A stretch of DNA of 64,000 nucleotides, from the NCBI GenBank assembly GCA_003508835.1, contig PUFA01000066.1:4154001-4218000 (forward strand), written 5' to 3'. Each line of letters begins with the position of its first letter. Position 1 is the first letter of the stretch. Below, piece after piece: positions 60,454 through 64,000 of the stretch. The translations under genes were made by a program, and so were the position numbers. Below the pieces are notes generated by a model, which saw only the letters and a program-made list of their open reading frames with translations, had not been told where the DNA came from and ran no database searches. Origin of the DNA: Eonycteris spelaea (lineage: Eukaryota > Chordata > Mammalia > Chiroptera > Pteropodidae).

Positions 60454-63400
60454 GAGCACTTGTTCTCTCTCAGGCGGTGTTATCAGGTTTCTGATCTCTG
60501 TCAATTTGATGGGTTAAAAATGCTCTGTGGTAAATTTAATTTGCATTTCTCTAATTACGATACAGGTCTGAATTTAAGCAAACACAAGCGAATTCTTAGC
60601 ACCCATCTCTAATGAAGTAGAACAGTGCAGTTGCGGTCTGTGTAATTATTGACTCGGAAGAAGGTTCAAGTTTAACGCATAGATGACAAAGAAGATGATA
60701 CTTTATTGCAATGTCAGAGGGTGAATCTGGAAGTACAAGTGAGCTTGTTGGGATTCCCTGCCATGTGAAAAGTTGGCATGTAATACTTTCGCCTCTGTGT
60801 TTCCAAATGGTTTTGATAACATGTTAAAGACGAAAACGAAAGCAGATACTGGCTGGGCTGTTAACCCCCCTGGTGACACTGTGGTTTGAAAACCGCTGAC
60901 CTAGTCCTTCCTCATTTTACAGAAGGAGAAACTGAGGTCCGTCCCTTGTGGGCATCCAAAGCTTTTGGTGGAAATTTGAAAAAAAAAAGTTTTAATTTTT
61001 GGAATATCTTTTTATACCCTTTTATTCTGAGAGCTTACGACTCACAAAAAAGTTGCACAAATACTTTGGAGCGTTCTCCTTCCAGCGATAAAGTCATATT
61101 CTTTTTGAATTGCAAAAACTTAAACACTCTTTACCCATCCGAGTTCATAGCCAGGTTCAGAAGGTAGTCATATCATGATTGTACTGAGGATAATCCAGAT
61201 TCTCATTAAAATGTCCCCGCAAGTAGTTATGGCCATACTTGGCACTGAAATCAATATTCCCCAAAATATAAAGCTTCGAAATCCTAGAAACTTATTTCTC
61301 ATTCTCAGCAGTCTCAGCTTCTAAAACCCACAAGAATTTTCTAAGTGTTGAGAGTGATAAAGGTACTTTGGCTATGTTAATGAGGTGACTTTTGGAAAGA
61401 CCGTAGGCAACCAAAGGAGAGGCTGGTTTCCAGGGGAACCAAACCCTGGGCGTACCAAGTTGGAACTTTAGGTGTCACCCATCCCTCCCGTGTCCTTCCC
61501 CTCTTCCACGGAGTGGGCTGGAAATTGCGTTTAATCAATAATGGCCAATGATTTAATGAACCAAGCTCATGTAATGAAGTCTCCACAAAAAAAGCACGAA
61601 GGACGACAGGTTTCAGGGAGCTTCCGGGTCGATGTTCCTCTGAACCCTGTGAGCTGCTCTCGCAAATTAATTGAACCCAAGAGGGGGTCCTGGGACCTGT
61701 GATCTGTAGACATTTTCAGAAACACAGGTGACAATCGGGATGTGCTACTGGCTTCTGAAGTTGTGGGGGAGGGTCGTCTTGTAGGTCGGAGCCCTTAACC
61801 TATGGGATCGATGCTCTCTCCAGGTAGACACTGTCGGAACTGAGCAGAGTAGTAGGACACCTAGCTGGTGTCGGAGAATGGCTTGGTGTTGGAAGAAACG
61901 CGCGCATTGGAACAGGTGACCAAGGTCTATTCTGTGACATCTATCGGAGCCTTCGGAGAAAGATGTTCCATCCAGAAAAGAAAGAGGCATGTGAAAAGAA
62001 AGTCCTTTCCTACCCTCACTTCCATTTTCATCTTCCTTGCTCTGGGTGCTGTTAGGAGTGGACCTGGTTTCTGGGGCAGCAGCGGCCACCTTGTAGACAG
62101 AAGGTGGCAAGCTGAGGGGAGGGAGCCAGGATGCTGAGGTTGGAGGGCAGCGGAACTATAAAGAACCCATGTTCCTGCTGATGTCACAGAGCCATGAAAA
62201 CTGTTCTGGGCCTGCCCACCTTTTGACTTCTTAGTAAATATAAAAATAAATGTCCTTATGATTTAAGCCCGTTCTCTCCAACGTATCCACGTGAGGACAT
62301 GATTAAAATTATAATACTTGTTCAGCACACTGGGTAAAATGACAGAAAGTTTGAGACCTTGAGTTAGAGGCTGGTGAAAGAAATTAATCATATTTCTTCA
62401 TTTCTTTAAAATGTAAAAAAATAAATAGAAAGTTTCAGAAAGTAAATATCACGATTTTACAAAACTTCTTATTACCAAGATCAGATTTTTGCATAAGAAA
62501 CTCGAGTTTGCTTTCACAGACAACTTTCATGTGTCAGGTTTTAAGCTTAAAGCGGCTACATGCAACTTCTGTTCAGGTCTTTTTAATGATGATCTTGTCA
62601 TACTTGGTAGATCCTATTAGTGAAAAGCTCTGTTAGCACAAAGTGGCTAAATAAAAATATAAAACTAGCTTTTAAAACAACCTCTCAGAAATTTCCAGCA
62701 CCAACATTTAATTGAAATAGCAAGCATTTCCTTTCCTGAAATTAGTAAATCCTGGAATTCCTTTATGGTACTACACATGACATTCACGTCCAATCTGACT
62801 GGTAGATGAAATGGCGTGCGTTTCGCAGGAATGACGAAACTCTCCTTGCCGTCTCTCAGGGGCGTGGTTCTGGCAATCCCGTGCAGGTGGCCTGCGTCCG
62901 CTGAACGGCCCGGCTGAGAAAGTAGAGAAGCAATCAAGCTTCCTAAAGACAGAGATCAGGACCACACTCCCGTGAGAGGACCAGCTGGAGTCCCAGCCAC
63001 ATCCCCCAGGGACCCCCACGTTGGTCGGCTTGGGCGCCATGCTCCTTGGGCATCTATCCTGGAGCACAAACTCCCGCAAGCAGCTCCAGGGTGCGCGTGG
63101 CAGCCAGGAGTGCTGCAGCTGACTCCTGACATCGACATTCGGCTGGTGGCACGCCTTCCTGGTCACGTGCGGCACATCATGCACCATCAGTGCTGCTCGT
63201 GGAGGACCCAAAGGAAGCCTGACGGTGCTTTCCGGTGTTGAGGGTCCACAGCTTTGGTATTTGTCAAGGCGTTTTGTTTTCATTGGGTTGGTTTGTTTTG
63301 CGGCTGTTCTTCCTGATGCGAGCTTCGAATTTGAACTGGCTTTAAGCAAAGAAAGGCGTTTGTGAGTCTAACTTTAAGGATGGCGTTATCAGCAATGGCT

Positions 63401-64000
63401 TCCTCTCTCTCTCAGCTCGGATTTAGAAAAAAAGGTATTTCCTCATGTTGACTTTCTAAATTTCGTTTCTCTCGTATCTGTGTTATAAAGGCACATAGCT
63501 TAGAGGGTTAAATCGTTCCACAGGGCCCGTTAGGAACAAGAGTGATCGCCATACCTATTTCCCAGGTCCCGGAGGAATTATGTTTAGATAAATATTCAGT
63601 GTTTACATTGTGTAAAATACTAGTTGCAGCCAATCCACAGTATATGCTGATTACTTTTCCTGTTCTGCGCAACTTTTTTGTTTTCATTAGAGTTAAAAAA
63701 TTTCTGTTCTGTGTACTAATTCATCTGAGAGTCACTGCTGGTTGTGTGAATCTCTTCTCATTGTATTTGAACGCATGGTGATTTCTAACTGTTTCAACTG
63801 TGAGGCGAGTTCTTTGCTCTGGACTGAGGCAGCTGAGCAGCCATTGTTTCTGACGTCTTCACCATCATCCTGGGAATTTCTCATGTTTCTTCCTCAGGGC
63901 AGATTCCCTGGTTCTACAGATCTCTTGTCTGCACCTGCTTGGTTTTTGGTTTGTTTGTTTTTTTGTTTGTTTGTTCGTTTGTTTGTTTTGGTGTGCTGGA
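60454..64000. other. Intergenic sequence at the right edge
   Basis: 60860-60935 is MIR/L2-like. 61375-61900 resembles an LTR-type repeat that I cannot name (CATGTAATGAAGTCTCCACA, GCAAATTAATTGAACCCAAG, ACACCTAGCTGGTGTCGGAG). 62650-63930 has no recognised repeat; a 192-codon minus-strand open frame (62771-63349) matches nothing that I know. 63937-63990 is a TTTG-type simple repeat. Confidence 0.5.

Overview
This is mammalian genomic DNA: split genes with GT/AG introns, CpG islands at both promoters, and a dense background of mammalian interspersed repeats (L1, L2, MIR, MLT1-type LTRs, MER5/MER20/MER1-type hAT elements). Three minus-strand retroposed copies of the whole 5S rRNA gene with A-rich tails, two of them with matching 8-bp target-site duplications, point to a fruit bat (Pteropodidae), where 5S rRNA-derived SINEs are known. 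The bat call is an inference; the mammal call is secure.

Two genes are present, both on the minus strand. At the left edge (531-636) lies exon 1 of SALL4, with its promoter CpG island to the right and the start of intron 1 running off the window. It encodes the conserved SALL N-terminal repressor motif, here MSRRKQANPQHL. From 27323 to 52704 lies the full coding region of ZFP64, a C2H2 zinc-finger transcription regulator, in six exons: 52659-52704, 49467-49706, 38282-38443, 37201-37263, 34228-34475 and 27323-28597. Every splice site is canonical and every intron is phase 1, and a CpG island covers the first exon. The SALL4-ZFP64 order and shared strand match human chromosome 20q13.2 and mouse chromosome 2.

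The main oddity is that ZFP64 exons 1-4 read cleanly, but the two zinc-finger exons (5 and 6) carry about seven small frame-breaking indel sites summing to -12 nt, mostly in GC-rich runs. Either the underlying sequence has homopolymer-type errors or the gene is broken in this animal. Taken literally, translation would end shortly after the start of exon 5.

Layout: 1-850 SALL4 exon 1, promoter and CpG island; 850-1850 a cluster of MER5-type hAT remnants; 1.9-27.2 kb the SALL4-ZFP64 intergenic region, rich in L1, MLT1, MER20, MIR and L2 and including an inverted pair of MER5-like trimers; 27.2-52.7 kb ZFP64, with a possible conserved element in intron 5, a nested hAT-in-LTR insertion beside exon 5, and a young-looking CpG-rich inverted repeat in intron 2; 52.2-53.3 kb the ZFP64 CpG island; 53.4-64 kb upstream sequence with L2, LTR, a 5S SINE, L1 and microsatellites. 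I see no other protein-coding gene, tRNA, CRISPR or prokaryotic system.
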